Origin: Competibacter_A sp002352125
Lineage (GTDB): Bacteria > Pseudomonadota > Gammaproteobacteria > Competibacterales > Competibacteraceae
Reading direction: 5' to 3'
Length of the DNA: 64,000 bases
NCBI GenBank assembly: GCA_035441325.1
Contig: DAOROA010000012.1
Coordinates: forward strand, 1-64,000
In this document: positions 1 through 8,350 of the stretch, piece by piece
Position numbering within the stretch: position 1 is the first letter of the stretch
Layout: every line of letters starts with the position of its first letter
Position numbers and translations under genes: made by a program
Notes under the pieces: model-generated
Told to the model about the DNA's origin: nothing
Database searches by the model: none
Seen by the model: the letters and a program-made list of their open reading frames with translations, nothing else

Positions 1-1
1 A

Positions 2-1615
2 TATGACGTGGTCATCGTCGGCGCCGGCCCGTCCGGCCTGTCGGCGGCCATCCGCCTGAAGCAACTGGCGGCCAAGAGCGGCCAAGAGGTCAACGTCTGC
101 GTCATCGAGAAAGGCTCCGAAGTCGGCGCGCACATCCTGTCCGGTGCGGTCATCGAGCCGCGCGCCTTGGACGAGCTGATTCCGGATTGGAAAGAGCGCG
201 ATGCTCCGCTGGTTACCCTGGCCACGGAAGACCGTTTCCTGCTGCTGACCCGCGAGACTTCGTACAAGCTGCCCACCCCGCCGCAGATGAACAATCACGG
301 CAACTATATCGTTAGCCTGGGCAACGTCTGTCGATGGCTGGCGACGCAGGCCGAGGAATTGGGCATAGAAATCTACCCCGGATTCGCCGCCGCCGAAGTG
401 CTCTACAACGATGAGGGCGCGGTGGTCGGCGTCGCCACCGGCGACATGGGCGTGGACCGGGAAGGCAATCCGACCGACCAGTTCACGCCCGGTATGGAAC
501 TGCGCGCTCGCTACACCCTGTTCGCCGAAGGCTGCCGGGGTTCGCTGACCAAGATCTTGCTCGATCGCTTCAATTTGCGCGAAGGCGTGGACCCGCAGAC
601 TTACGGCATCGGCATCAAGGAGCTGTGGGAAATCGATCCCGCCAAGCATCAGCCGGGCAAGATCGTCCACACGGTCGGTTGGCCGCTCGACCCGAGCACG
701 TACGGCGGTTCTTTTCTTTACCATATGGAGAACAACCAGGTCGCGGTCGGTTTCGTGGTCGGTTTGGGCTACGCGAATCCGCATCTGTCGCCGTTCGACG
801 AATTCCAGCGTTTCAAGACCCATCCCGACATCCGCCCGACCTTCGAGGGTGGCCGGCGTATCGCTTACGGTGCGCGGGCCATTTCGGCGGGCGGTTACCA
901 ATCGATTCCCAAATTGATCTTCCCCGGCGGTATGTTGATCGGCGATACCGCTGGCTTCCTCAACATGCCCAAGATCAAGGGCACCCACACCGCGATGAAA
1001 TCGGGAATGGTGGCGGCGGACGCGGTGTTTGCGGCGGTCACGGCCGGCCGAGGGGCGGACGAGGTGGCGGAATATCCCGAACAACTTCGCCAAAGCTGGC
1101 TGTGGGACGAGCTTTACCAGGTCCGCAACATCAAGCCGTCGTTCAGTTGGGGGCTGTGGGCGGCGATTGCCTATTCGGCTTTGGATACCTACCTGTTCCG
1201 TGGCAAGGCGCCGTGGACCTTCCACCATAAGCCGGATTACAGCAAGCTGAAGAAAGCCAGCGAATGCCCGAAGATCGAGTATCCCAAGCCGGACGGGGTA
1301 ATCAGCTTCGACAAATTGTCCTCGGTGTTCATCTCCAGCACCAACCACGAAGAAGATCAGCCCTGCCATTTAACGCTGAAAGACCCGACCGTACCGATTC
1401 GGATCAATCTGGCGCTATACGATGCCCCCGAGCAACGTTACTGCCCGGCAGGTGTGTACGAAATCGTTCGGGACGGTGACGGGAACAACCCGCGCTTGCA
1501 AATCAACGCTCAGAACTGCGTGCATTGCAAGACTTGCGACATCAAAGACCCCACCCAGAACATTAACTGGGTTACTCCGCAGGGCGGCGGCGGGCCAAAT
1601 TATCCAAATATGTGA
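2..1615 (+). CDS. Electron transfer flavoprotein-ubiquinone oxidoreductase, 5' truncated by window edge
   Basis: This is the membrane-associated flavoprotein that passes electrons from reduced ETF to ubiquinone. The reading frame is already open at base 2 (Tyr-Asp before the first visible GTG at 8), so the true start lies left of the window and the GTG is not the start. The FAD-binding GAGPSG motif sits at the very N-terminus, followed by the 'GAHILSGAV' segment typical of ETF-QO. The C-terminus carries the 4Fe-4S cysteines (CPAG, then CVHCKTC) and ends in the family's usual GGGGPNYPNM tail. Only a few N-terminal residues are missing. An intrinsic terminator follows directly. A second, FixC-type ETF dehydrogenase lies at 40576. 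Confidence 0.96.
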   Translation, partial: YDVVIVGAGPSGLSAAIRLKQLAAKSGQEVNVCVIEKGSEVGAHILSGAVIEPRALDELIPDWKERDAPLVTLATEDRFLLLTRETSYKLPTPPQMNNHGNYIVSLGNVCRWLATQAEELGIEIYPGFAAAEVLYNDEGAVVGVATGDMGVDREGNPTDQFTPGMELRARYTLFAEGCRGSLTKILLDRFNLREGVDPQTYGIGIKELWEIDPAKHQPGKIVHTVGWPLDPSTYGGSFLYHMENNQVAVGFVVGLGYANPHLSPFDEFQRFKTHPDIRPTFEGGRRIAYGARAISAGGYQSIPKLIFPGGMLIGDTAGFLNMPKIKGTHTAMKSGMVAADAVFAAVTAGRGADEVAEYPEQLRQSWLWDELYQVRNIKPSFSWGLWAAIAYSALDTYLFRGKAPWTFHHKPDYSKLKKASECPKIEYPKPDGVISFDKLSSVFISSTNHEEDQPCHLTLKDPTVPIRINLALYDAPEQRYCPAGVYEIVRDGDGNNPRLQINAQNCVHCKTCDIKDPTQNINWVTPQGGGGPNYPNM

Positions 1616-1638
1616 TGGATCGTTGTACCGTCTGACAG

Positions 1639-1665
1639 AAAAGCCCGAATGCTCGGGCTTTTTTT
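1639..1665 (+). terminator. Rho-independent terminator after ETF-QO
   Basis: An 8-bp stem (AAGCCCGA/TCGGGCTT, 1641-1648 with 1653-1660) with an ATGC loop runs directly into a T tract. It lies 25 bases after the ETF-QO stop codon. Confidence 0.9.
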
Positions 1666-1911
1666 ATGCGGTGCACTCGTTTGCAGGATAGCCGCCGGTG
1701 CGGCAAATGCGATTTCATCTCGATCACCCGTTGCTTCCCGCCAATTTCGCATCTCGGCCACGCTCAAGCCCATTTTCGCCGCTGGCAGCCAACCGCCGGA
1801 CCGCACCCAGCAGGCTCCGCGCAATGCACGAGCGATCTTTTTGGCGTCCTTCCCGGCGTCTTTCTTCGTAGCCTTTCGGTGTGGGGACAGGCCGGAAGAA
1901 GAGGATGTTTC
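1666..1911. other. Non-coding stretch between convergent ETF-QO and iscA
   Basis: About 245 bases lie between the terminator and the iscA stop. Open frames here have no family resemblance and no ribosome binding site. No convincing terminator for the minus-strand iscA transcript is visible. Confidence 0.5.
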
Positions 1912-2235
1912 TCAGAGGCTAAAGCTCTCTCCGCAGCCACACATCTCCTTGGCGTTGGGATTGTTGAAGCGAAAGCCTTCATTGAGCCCCTGTTTGGCGT
2001 AATCCACTTCCATGCCGTCCAGATAAGGCAGATTTTTGCTGCTGACCACGAGCTTGATACCCTGCGATTCGAAGATTTGGTCGTCGGGATCGATCGTGTC
2101 GGCCAGTCCGATGGTATACATATAACCGGAACAGCCGGTGTTGCGTACACCCAGTCGCAATCCCTGCGCTCGCTCGTTTTTAGCCAGATAACTGTGGGCG
2201 CGGGTGGCAGCTTTGTCGGTCAGGGTAATCGCCAT
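1912..2235 (-). CDS. iscA: Iron-sulfur cluster assembly protein IscA
   Basis: A-type carrier that delivers Fe-S clusters or iron to apoproteins. The protein is 107 residues, the same length as E. coli IscA, and has the three conserved cysteines at positions 35 (in TGCSGY), 99 and 101 (in CGCGESF). It is the third gene of a minus-strand group after cysE and an IscU-like gene, with 21 bases between it and the upstream gene. No iscS, iscR, hscBA or fdx accompanies it here, so the rest of the pathway must be encoded elsewhere. Confidence 0.93.
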   Translation of the reverse strand: MAITLTDKAATRAHSYLAKNERAQGLRLGVRNTGCSGYMYTIGLADTIDPDDQIFESQGIKLVVSSKNLPYLDGMEVDYAKQGLNEGFRFNNPNAKEMCGCGESFSL

Positions 2236-2256
2236 AGCGTGTTCCTCGGCAAATGG

Positions 2257-2667
2257 TTAGGGGATCGGGTTGGGTAGTGTTGCCGGAGTCGATTTTGCCA
2301 CAAAGGCACGCAGCGCGGCCTTGAGCGCGGTTTCGGCTAGCACGGCGCAATGCAGCTTGGCCGGCGGTACGTCCAGCTTTTCGACCAGTTCGCGATGCCG
2401 AAAGTGCCCAGCTTCTGCCAGTGTCCGGCCTTCGAGGCATTCGGTCAGCAACGAGCCGCAGGCGATCAGCCAGCCGCAGCCGTAAGCTTTGAATCGGACG
2501 GCGACGATGATGCCTTGGCCGTCGATTCGCAAATGCAGTTGCAAAACGTCGCCGCTGACCGGTTCGCCCACTCGTGCCTCGACCATGTCCGGCTCGCTCG
2601 GCTCCAGAGCGCCAGCGTTGCGCGGATGCTCGAAATGTTCCCGCGCCGCGACGCTCAATTCCAGCAT
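2257..2667 (-). CDS. IscU/NifU-N-like scaffold protein lacking one ligand cysteine
   Basis: About 136 residues of the IscU/NifU N-terminal family. The start chosen, ATG at 2667, gives the family's normal N-terminus (HFEHPRNAG) and lies 7 bases after the cysE stop; a longer frame from 2715 would overlap cysE. In E. coli IscU the cluster is held by Cys37, Cys63 and Cys106. Here the second and third are present (Cys64 in AYGCGW, Cys107 in KLHCAVL), but the first is Ser38 in the segment GEPVSGDV, while the following Asp is kept. Extra cysteines occur at 70 and 77. It may be a divergent scaffold with altered cluster binding, or a delivery protein. Family assignment is firm; function is inferred. 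Confidence 0.8.
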   Translation of the reverse strand: MLELSVAAREHFEHPRNAGALEPSEPDMVEARVGEPVSGDVLQLHLRIDGQGIIVAVRFKAYGCGWLIACGSLLTECLEGRTLAEAGHFRHRELVEKLDVPPAKLHCAVLAETALKAALRAFVAKSTPATLPNPIP

Positions 2668-2674
2668 GGCGGTT

Positions 2675-3502
2675 TCAGGTCGAGGTCTTGACTTGCCGGC
2701 CGGATTTGGCCGCATCGTCGTCCGGTTGCTCGCGCCAGCCGTTTTTGCTAGCGGCCGAATGCAATTCGCAGCCCTTCAATTCATTCAGGCGCAATTCCCC
2801 GGGATCGATGCCAGCATTCCGCAGCGCCTTGCAAAGTTGGCGGATGGTGTAGTCGAGAGAGTGAATGTGATCCAACATCCGGTTGATGGCGTGCGCTTCC
2901 GGATCGGGTAGATCGGGTGTGGCGCCGTAAGCGTCGAAGCCCAATTTGCGAGCGATTTCCCGGCGCACGTCCGCGCCGGCTTCGCCAGCTTCTACCACCC
3001 GGCCCGGTACGCCAACTACCGTGGCGTTAGCCGGCACTTCCTTGATGACCACCGAATTCGAGCCGATGCGGGCGTTGTCGCCGACTTTGAACGGTCCTAA
3101 CACTTTGGCGCCGGCGCCGATCACCACGTTGTTGCCGAGGGTGGGATGGCGCTTGCCCTTGTTCCAACTGGTTCCGCCCAGCGTGACGCCTTGGTACAGC
3201 GTGCAGTCGTCGCCGATTTCGGTGGTTTCGCCGATGACCACGCCCATGCCGTGATCGATGAAGAACCGCCGGCCGATTTTTGCGCCCGGATGAATTTCGA
3301 TCCCCGTCAACCAGCGTGCGACGGCCGACAGGAACCGCGCCAACCATTTCAAGCCCATGTTCCACAGCACATGATGAACGCGGTGGAACAGTACGGCATG
3401 GATACCAGGATAGGCTGCGAGAATTTCGAATACGGTGCGCGCGGCCGGATCGCGGTCGAACACGCAGGTGATGTCTTCGCGCAGACGTTGCCAAAACGTC
3501 AT
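2675..3502 (-). CDS. cysE: Serine O-acetyltransferase
   Basis: Converts L-serine and acetyl-CoA to O-acetylserine, the entry step of cysteine synthesis. The start at 3502 (MTFWQRLRED) is preferred over the longer frame from 3562 because it matches the family N-terminus and has a GGACGGA-like ribosome site. The left-handed beta-helix hexapeptide repeats are clear (HPGAKIG, IGETTEIGDDC, IGAGAKVLG), with the active-site segment FIDHGMGVVIGET. It is first in a minus-strand group with the IscU-like gene and iscA. CysE next to isc genes occurs in several bacteria and ties cysteine supply to sulfur use. Confidence 0.94.
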   Translation of the reverse strand: MTFWQRLREDITCVFDRDPAARTVFEILAAYPGIHAVLFHRVHHVLWNMGLKWLARFLSAVARWLTGIEIHPGAKIGRRFFIDHGMGVVIGETTEIGDDCTLYQGVTLGGTSWNKGKRHPTLGNNVVIGAGAKVLGPFKVGDNARIGSNSVVIKEVPANATVVGVPGRVVEAGEAGADVRREIARKLGFDAYGATPDLPDPEAHAINRMLDHIHSLDYTIRQLCKALRNAGIDPGELRLNELKGCELHSAASKNGWREQPDDDAAKSGRQVKTST

Positions 3503-3772
3503 AACTAATCCGTCCAGAAAGTTGGGTGGAAAAGCCGCTCGCGTCAAACGGAGCGAGGGCAAGGAATTATAGCAGTGCTTTGCATGGTTATTATGTCATT
3601 CTCGGTGGCTGCGGACGGCGCACGGGGCGCTCGGACGGGCCGCGAACGATCAAATTTGGCTTCGACCGCCGCGCGGTCCTAAGATTGTGTTCGTAACACT
3701 GTTCGCGGTCCTGGACAGCGGTGCTTCGGGGCTGGCGCAAAGCGGTTTTTTCGAAAGTGGAGGGTAACGATA

Positions 3773-4636
3773 GTGAAGCCGTGGATCAACGAAGACATTT
3801 TGAAAAACTGGACCGAAGCTCAGAAACGCCTTTGGGATAGCCTGTGCGCTGCCATACCGTTTCAACCGCCGGCCGGGATCGAAGTTTGGCGGGAAACTTA
3901 TCTCAAGAATCTGACGGCTTGGGAAACGGTGGTCAGACAGACTTTGGCGCAAGAAGCTTCGTGGGTGCAGCAGTGGGTGGAACGAGCCGCCCAAGAAAAG
4001 GGAACGCCGAAATTGATGGCCGCTTGGGTGCGACAAATGGAAGAAGTGCTGCAACGCTGGGTGCAGACCCAGAACCGGTGGTGGGACGAGTATTTCGCGG
4101 TGCTTCGTCGTGGCGGATCCGCTCATGCCGAGCAGAGCGAAGCGCGATCGGCCCAGGCGATCACAGAGGCGGCCACGGAATCGGCTTCGGCTGCTGCCGA
4201 GCCGCCAATCGCTCCGCCGGAGCCCGTAGTCGAGGTGGTGGAGCCGGCGGCAACCGTGTCGGAAACCGTGAGCGAAGCCGTGGCCGAACCGGTGGTGGAG
4301 CCGGCGGCGACCGTGCCGGAAACCGCGAGCGAAGCCGTGGCCGAACCGGTTGAAGTGACTCCTGCGGTCGAAGGGTTCGCCGAAATTCCGGCACCGGTCG
4401 TCGCACCGGTTCCGGATCAGCCCGACGATCTCAAGCTGATCGTTGGCATCGGTCCGGCCTTGGAGAAAAAACTGCATGCCCACGGTATCTCTGGCTACCG
4501 GCAATTGGCCACCTTGAGCGACGAGGACATCGACCAACTCGAAACCGCTATCAAAGCGGCCGGCCGTATTCGGCGCGACGACTGGATCGGTCAAGCCAAA
4601 ACGCAACATTTTCGGAAATATGGGGAACAGCTTTAG
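3773..4636 (+). CDS. Trp-rich helical protein with Ala/Pro/Glu linker and C-terminal helix-hairpin-helix domain
   Basis: 287 residues starting at GTG 3773, with a GGAGGG ribosome site 8 bases upstream. Residues 1-115 look alpha-helical and are unusually rich in Trp (WRETYLKNL, WVQQWVERA, WVQTQNRWWDEYF), in the style of phasin or PhaE-like polypeptides. Residues about 120-215 form an Ala/Glu/Pro/Val-rich linker containing a 19-residue tandem repeat. Residues about 220-287 form a helix-hairpin-helix domain (LIVGIGPALEKKLHAHGI) of the type seen at the C-terminus of some NuoE-related and ribosome-associated proteins. I do not recognise the whole protein. A polyhydroxyalkanoate granule or DNA-linking role is possible but only inferred. 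It precedes asnS by 63 bases. Confidence 0.7.
   Translation: MKPWINEDILKNWTEAQKRLWDSLCAAIPFQPPAGIEVWRETYLKNLTAWETVVRQTLAQEASWVQQWVERAAQEKGTPKLMAAWVRQMEEVLQRWVQTQNRWWDEYFAVLRRGGSAHAEQSEARSAQAITEAATESASAAAEPPIAPPEPVVEVVEPAATVSETVSEAVAEPVVEPAATVPETASEAVAEPVEVTPAVEGFAEIPAPVVAPVPDQPDDLKLIVGIGPALEKKLHAHGISGYRQLATLSDEDIDQLETAIKAAGRIRRDDWIGQAKTQHFRKYGEQL
4235..4348 (+). repeat. 57-bp tandem repeat, two copies, inside the linker of the preceding protein
   Basis: Copies at 4235-4291 and 4292-4348 are near identical and encode VVEPAATVSETVSEAVAEP and a close variant. It is in frame, so it only lengthens the flexible linker. Confidence 0.9.
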
Positions 4637-4699
4637 CGTTATCTTTCGACGCCGGGTCCGCGCGGCCCGGCCATCCTTGAATTTGGAGCAAACCGTTCG

Positions 4700-6100
4700 A
4701 TGTCCGTTCATCCCATCGCCGCCGTGCTCGGTGGCCAAGTTCCGCTGGGCCGCCGAACGACGGTACAAGGTTGGGTTCGCACCCGTCGCGATTCCAAAGC
4801 GGGGCTATCTTTCGTGACCGTCCACGACGGTTCGGGTTTCGAGCCGTTGCAAGTGATCGCTCCGGCCGAACTACCAAACTATCGAGGTGAAGTGTTGCAT
4901 CTGACTGCCGGTTGCGCGGTTCGCGTCACCGGCGAACTGGTTGCCTCGGCCGGTAAGGGCCAGGGGGTGGAATTGCGGGCCGAGAAGATCGAGGTGGTGG
5001 GCGGGGTCGAGGACCCGGAAACCTATCCTATCGCTCCCAAGGCCCATAGCTTCGAATACCTGCGGACGGTGGCGCATCTGCGGCCGCGCACCAATAGCAT
5101 CGGCGCGGTGGCGCGGGTACGTCATTGCCTGGCGCAAGCCATCAACCGTTTTTTCCACGAACGGGGCTATTTCTGGATTCACACCCCGATCATCACCGCC
5201 AGCGATTGCGAAGGCGCCGGCGCGTTGTTTCGAGTCAGTACCCTGGATCTGGTCAATCCGCCGCGCACGCCCGAGGGCAGCATCGATTTCGGCCAGGATT
5301 TCTTCGGCCGCGAAACGTTCCTGACCGTTTCTGGCCAGCTCAATGTCGAAGCGTACTGTCTGGCCCTGTCAAAAGTTTACACTTTTGGCCCGACGTTTCG
5401 GGCCGAGAACTCCAATACCAGCCGCCATCTGGCCGAATTCTGGATGGTGGAGCCCGAAACCGCCTTCGCGGATTTGCACGCCAACGCCGATTTGGCCGAA
5501 TCACTGTTGAAATCGATTTTTCGGGCTTTGCTGGACGAGCGCGCCGATGATATGGCCTTTTTCGCTCAGCGAATCGATAAAACCTGTATCCAGCGTTTGG
5601 AACAGGTGATTCAGTCGCCGTTCAAACGATTGGACTACAGTGAAGCGATTTGTATTTTGGAGCGGGCCAATCGATCCTTCGAGTTTCCGATATCCTGGGG
5701 TATGGATCTCCAGTCCGAACACGAGCGCTATTTGGCGGAAGATTACGTCGATGGACCGTTGGTATTGATGAACTATCCAAAGGAAATCAAAAGCTTTTAT
5801 ATGCGGCTGAACGATGACGGCCGGACGGTAGCGGCCATGGACGTGCTGGTGCCTGGCATCGGCGAAATTATCGGCGGTAGCCAGCGCGAGGAGCGATTGG
5901 AGGTGCTGGATGCACGGCTCGGCGAGTTGGGCATGAACAAGGCGGCTTATCATTGGTATCGCGATCTGCGCCGCTACGGCAGTGTGCCGCACGCCGGTTT
6001 TGGACTGGGGTTCGAGCGTACCGTCAGCTATGTGACTGGCATGAATAACGTGCGGGATGTTATACCGTTTCCGCGCACCCCTCGCAGCGCGGATCACTAG
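4700..6100 (+). CDS. asnS: Asparagine--tRNA ligase
   Basis: Charges tRNA-Asn with asparagine in the cytoplasm. The 466-residue length equals E. coli AsnS. An N-terminal OB-fold anticodon-binding domain (about 1-110) is followed by the class II catalytic core: motif 2 around FRAENSNTSRHLAEFWMVE and motif 3 GFGLGFERTVSYVTG near the C-terminus. ATG 4700 has a GGAG site upstream. The last 80 bases of this gene are found again in decayed form at 8239-8315, evidence that asnS's 3' end took part in the kinase gene duplication that follows. Confidence 0.97.
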   Translation: MSVHPIAAVLGGQVPLGRRTTVQGWVRTRRDSKAGLSFVTVHDGSGFEPLQVIAPAELPNYRGEVLHLTAGCAVRVTGELVASAGKGQGVELRAEKIEVVGGVEDPETYPIAPKAHSFEYLRTVAHLRPRTNSIGAVARVRHCLAQAINRFFHERGYFWIHTPIITASDCEGAGALFRVSTLDLVNPPRTPEGSIDFGQDFFGRETFLTVSGQLNVEAYCLALSKVYTFGPTFRAENSNTSRHLAEFWMVEPETAFADLHANADLAESLLKSIFRALLDERADDMAFFAQRIDKTCIQRLEQVIQSPFKRLDYSEAICILERANRSFEFPISWGMDLQSEHERYLAEDYVDGPLVLMNYPKEIKSFYMRLNDDGRTVAAMDVLVPGIGEIIGGSQREERLEVLDARLGELGMNKAAYHWYRDLRRYGSVPHAGFGLGFERTVSYVTGMNNVRDVIPFPRTPRSADH

Positions 6101-6135
6101 CGATATTCACACCGAGTGGCTTTCGTTTCGCATCC

Positions 6136-8115
6136 ATGACCGACATCGTTTATCAAACCGCGCCAATCAGACATGGTATCGGTCGAACCAATTCTCCACC
6201 ATTATTTCGGCAACCGGACGCGGACCATATCGTTTCTCTTTTTGGAGCCGGCGATACCGCCCATTCGGTCATTGAGGCCAAGCGCGGGGTCCGTCGGCTC
6301 AATACCTTGTCTCCCGGAAGCTTTCTCGAAGAATACCGCATCGAACAAACTCTTGGAGCCGGTAGTTTTGGCGTGACCTACAAAGCGTGGGACACGCTGC
6401 TGGAGACGTGGGTAGCGATCAAGGAATACTTTCCGGTGGAGTGGTCGTTCCGGGATGCCGACGGGGTGACGGTTCACTCCAACACCCAAGGAGGCGATGT
6501 TGGCGGCAACGACGAACGATTGTCGGATTACCTGTGGGGGCTGGAGCGTTTTTTGGATGAGGCGCGGGTGCTGGCGCGGGTCCAGCACCCGTTCGTGGTG
6601 CGGGTGAAGCGGTACTTCCGGGCGCACGGCACGGCTTACATCGTGATGGATTACGAGGACGGCGAGCCGCTGAACGCGATCCTGCAGGACGGCGAAACGC
6701 TGAGCGAAGACGAGGTGCGGGGGTTGCTGGAAGACGTGCTGCCGGCGTTGCAGGCGGTGCACGAACAAGGGTTCCTGCACCGCGACATCAAGCCGGCCAA
6801 CCTGTACGTGCGGGCGAGCGACCGCCGGGTGATCCTGATCGATTTCGGGGCGGCGCGGGCGGCGGTCGGCCGCCACAGCAAAAGCGTGACCAGCCTGGTC
6901 ACCCCCGGCTATTCGCCGCCGGAGCAGTACACGACGCGCAACGACCGCTACGGCACCTGGACCGACGTGTACGCCCTCGGTGCCGTGCTGTATCGTTGCG
7001 TGACCGGCCGGCCGCCGACGGAAGCGGCCGAGCGTTTGCTGGAAGACAGCTTGGAACCGGCGGCGCGGGCGGGTGCAGGCCGTTACAGCGCCAGCCTGCT
7101 GCGGGTGATCGACCGGGCGCTGGCGGTGCGGCCGGAGCAGCGATTTCACACGGTGGCCGAGATGCAGGAGGCGCTGAACGATCCGCCAGAAGAAGACAGC
7201 GCTGATGATGAGACCGCTATCTTAGAGTTCTTCTATAACTTGGCCGGACCGGGCAAACCGCACCCGGCCGAGCATCTGTCGCCTGGATCGGCCGAAAGGG
7301 TTGCCGAAAAAGACTGGTTGGAGATTTCCGAACCTCCCACGGCGAGTTGGCAGCGGGTCGATCAAAGGCAAGACGCGATGCGATCCTTGCCAGATGTTGA
7401 TCGCACCGGCGGACGATGGTCGTCGATGTTTCTAATTGGGATTGGCTTGGCGTTGGCGGCATTGGCGACGCTGGCGGCAGGGGTTATCTGGATGCGGCCG
7501 TTCACGCCCGAACACGAGCAGATATCGCTATCCCACCGTGCACCAGAACGAGAAAAAAAACCGGATGAACCAATGGATGTCAATCCTTTATCTTTTAACG
7601 ATCCCCCACTTCCGGTGCTGGTGTCAACCCTGATTCGGGCGCCGTATTTCGAGGCGTTCGGGATACTGTCCCAGGTAGCGCCGTTGGGTGTGGAACAGTT
7701 CATACTGGCGCAACCACCCGGATACGAGATGGCGCAGAAGCCGTCATCGGAAGCCAACTCATTGATTGTGAAACCCATTCTAGTTCAGGCGCCCGCTCCC
7801 GAAAGCGCGTCGAAACCTTTGGCAGACACTGTATCCGTGCCGCCAACGTCCGGATTTGCTGCCGACTTTAAAGCACCGACTGGTTCAGCAGCCAGGCAAG
7901 CTGCCAATAATCCAGCCATTGGCGAAGCCCACTCCCGACAAAATGGCAAATCGCTAGGCCGGCCCGGCGATTCCGCGCGGCAAGCGGGTCGAGTCCAATC
8001 TCGGCCTCGGTCTCGTATCACCAATTCCCGATCTCATCCTAACTTCTGGAAAAAGCGAGGAGTGGTTCGCAATCCTTGGGAGTCTCCCGCTAGAACGGGT
8101 TTTAATCAAAAATGA
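6136..8115 (+). CDS. Membrane-bound Ser/Thr protein kinase, copy 1
   Basis: 659 residues. A Hanks-type kinase domain covers about 65-345: glycine loop GAGSFG (74-79), catalytic Lys in VAIK (96), HRDIKPAN (215-222), DFG (236-238), and PGYSPPEQ in place of APE. A single transmembrane helix at about 431-453 separates it from a roughly 200-residue periplasmic tail rich in Pro, Ala and Ser that ends in the motif NPWES..GFNQK, shared with copy 2. The start ATG 6136 aligns with that of copy 2 (MTDIV versus MIDTA). It heads a plus-strand run with a second kinase, two FHA proteins and a PP2C phosphatase, so it probably drives a reversible phospho-threonine signalling module. The extracellular tail could sense a ligand; this is inferred. 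Confidence 0.92.
   Translation: MTDIVYQTAPIRHGIGRTNSPPLFRQPDADHIVSLFGAGDTAHSVIEAKRGVRRLNTLSPGSFLEEYRIEQTLGAGSFGVTYKAWDTLLETWVAIKEYFPVEWSFRDADGVTVHSNTQGGDVGGNDERLSDYLWGLERFLDEARVLARVQHPFVVRVKRYFRAHGTAYIVMDYEDGEPLNAILQDGETLSEDEVRGLLEDVLPALQAVHEQGFLHRDIKPANLYVRASDRRVILIDFGAARAAVGRHSKSVTSLVTPGYSPPEQYTTRNDRYGTWTDVYALGAVLYRCVTGRPPTEAAERLLEDSLEPAARAGAGRYSASLLRVIDRALAVRPEQRFHTVAEMQEALNDPPEEDSADDETAILEFFYNLAGPGKPHPAEHLSPGSAERVAEKDWLEISEPPTASWQRVDQRQDAMRSLPDVDRTGGRWSSMFLIGIGLALAALATLAAGVIWMRPFTPEHEQISLSHRAPEREKKPDEPMDVNPLSFNDPPLPVLVSTLIRAPYFEAFGILSQVAPLGVEQFILAQPPGYEMAQKPSSEANSLIVKPILVQAPAPESASKPLADTVSVPPTSGFAADFKAPTGSAARQAANNPAIGEAHSRQNGKSLGRPGDSARQAGRVQSRPRSRITNSRSHPNFWKKRGVVRNPWESPARTGFNQK
6365..7168 (+). 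repeat. Direct repeat, copy A (804 bp, kinase domain)
   Basis: Reading the two kinase genes side by side, 6365-7168 and 8469-9272 show no difference (offset 2104). The first mismatches are at 6364/8468 and 7169/9273. Sequence outside the block is clearly diverged. Confidence 0.9.
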
Positions 8116-8238
8116 GATTGGCAATGGTCCCGGTTTCGCAGGCGACACGAAGGTCAGACCCCCGAAACCGTGTTCGTGCAGGCACGGCTTGTTCATGCTG
8201 GCGCATCGAGCAATGGCATCTATCCCGATGCCGATGAC

Positions 8239-8315
8239 GCCGTCAAATACCCGACTGGCACGAATAATGTAAGAAATTATCCCGTTTCCGCGCACCCCCC
8301 GCAGCGCGGATTATT
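8239..8315 (+). pseudogene. Decayed remnant of the asnS 3' end
   Basis: This segment aligns with asnS 6020-6100 (shared words include ACTGGCA, CCCGTTTCCGCGCACCCC versus CCGTTTCCGCGCACCCC, GCAGCGCGGAT). A net 2-base deletion and several substitutions break the frame. It sits just before the second kinase gene exactly as the real asnS end sits before the first, marking the left edge of a tandem duplication of about 2.2 kb. Confidence 0.8.
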
Positions 8316-8350
8316 AACGGTTCGTTCCGCGTCACCGTTAGATTGCTCTC

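Noticed and set aside
625..1230. Long alternative-frame ORF inside the ETF-QO gene
   Set aside because: Arg/Gly-rich shadow translation typical of GC-rich coding DNA. Many similar frames across the window were left out for the same reason.
1666..2277. Plus-strand frame antisense to iscA
   Set aside because: It covers the complement of iscA; IscA has full family conservation on the minus strand.
4161..4768. Minus-strand His/Arg/Phe-rich frame antisense to the Trp-rich/HhH protein
   Set aside because: Its apparent repeats are the complement of the 57-bp tandem repeat, and it has no start signal or domain.
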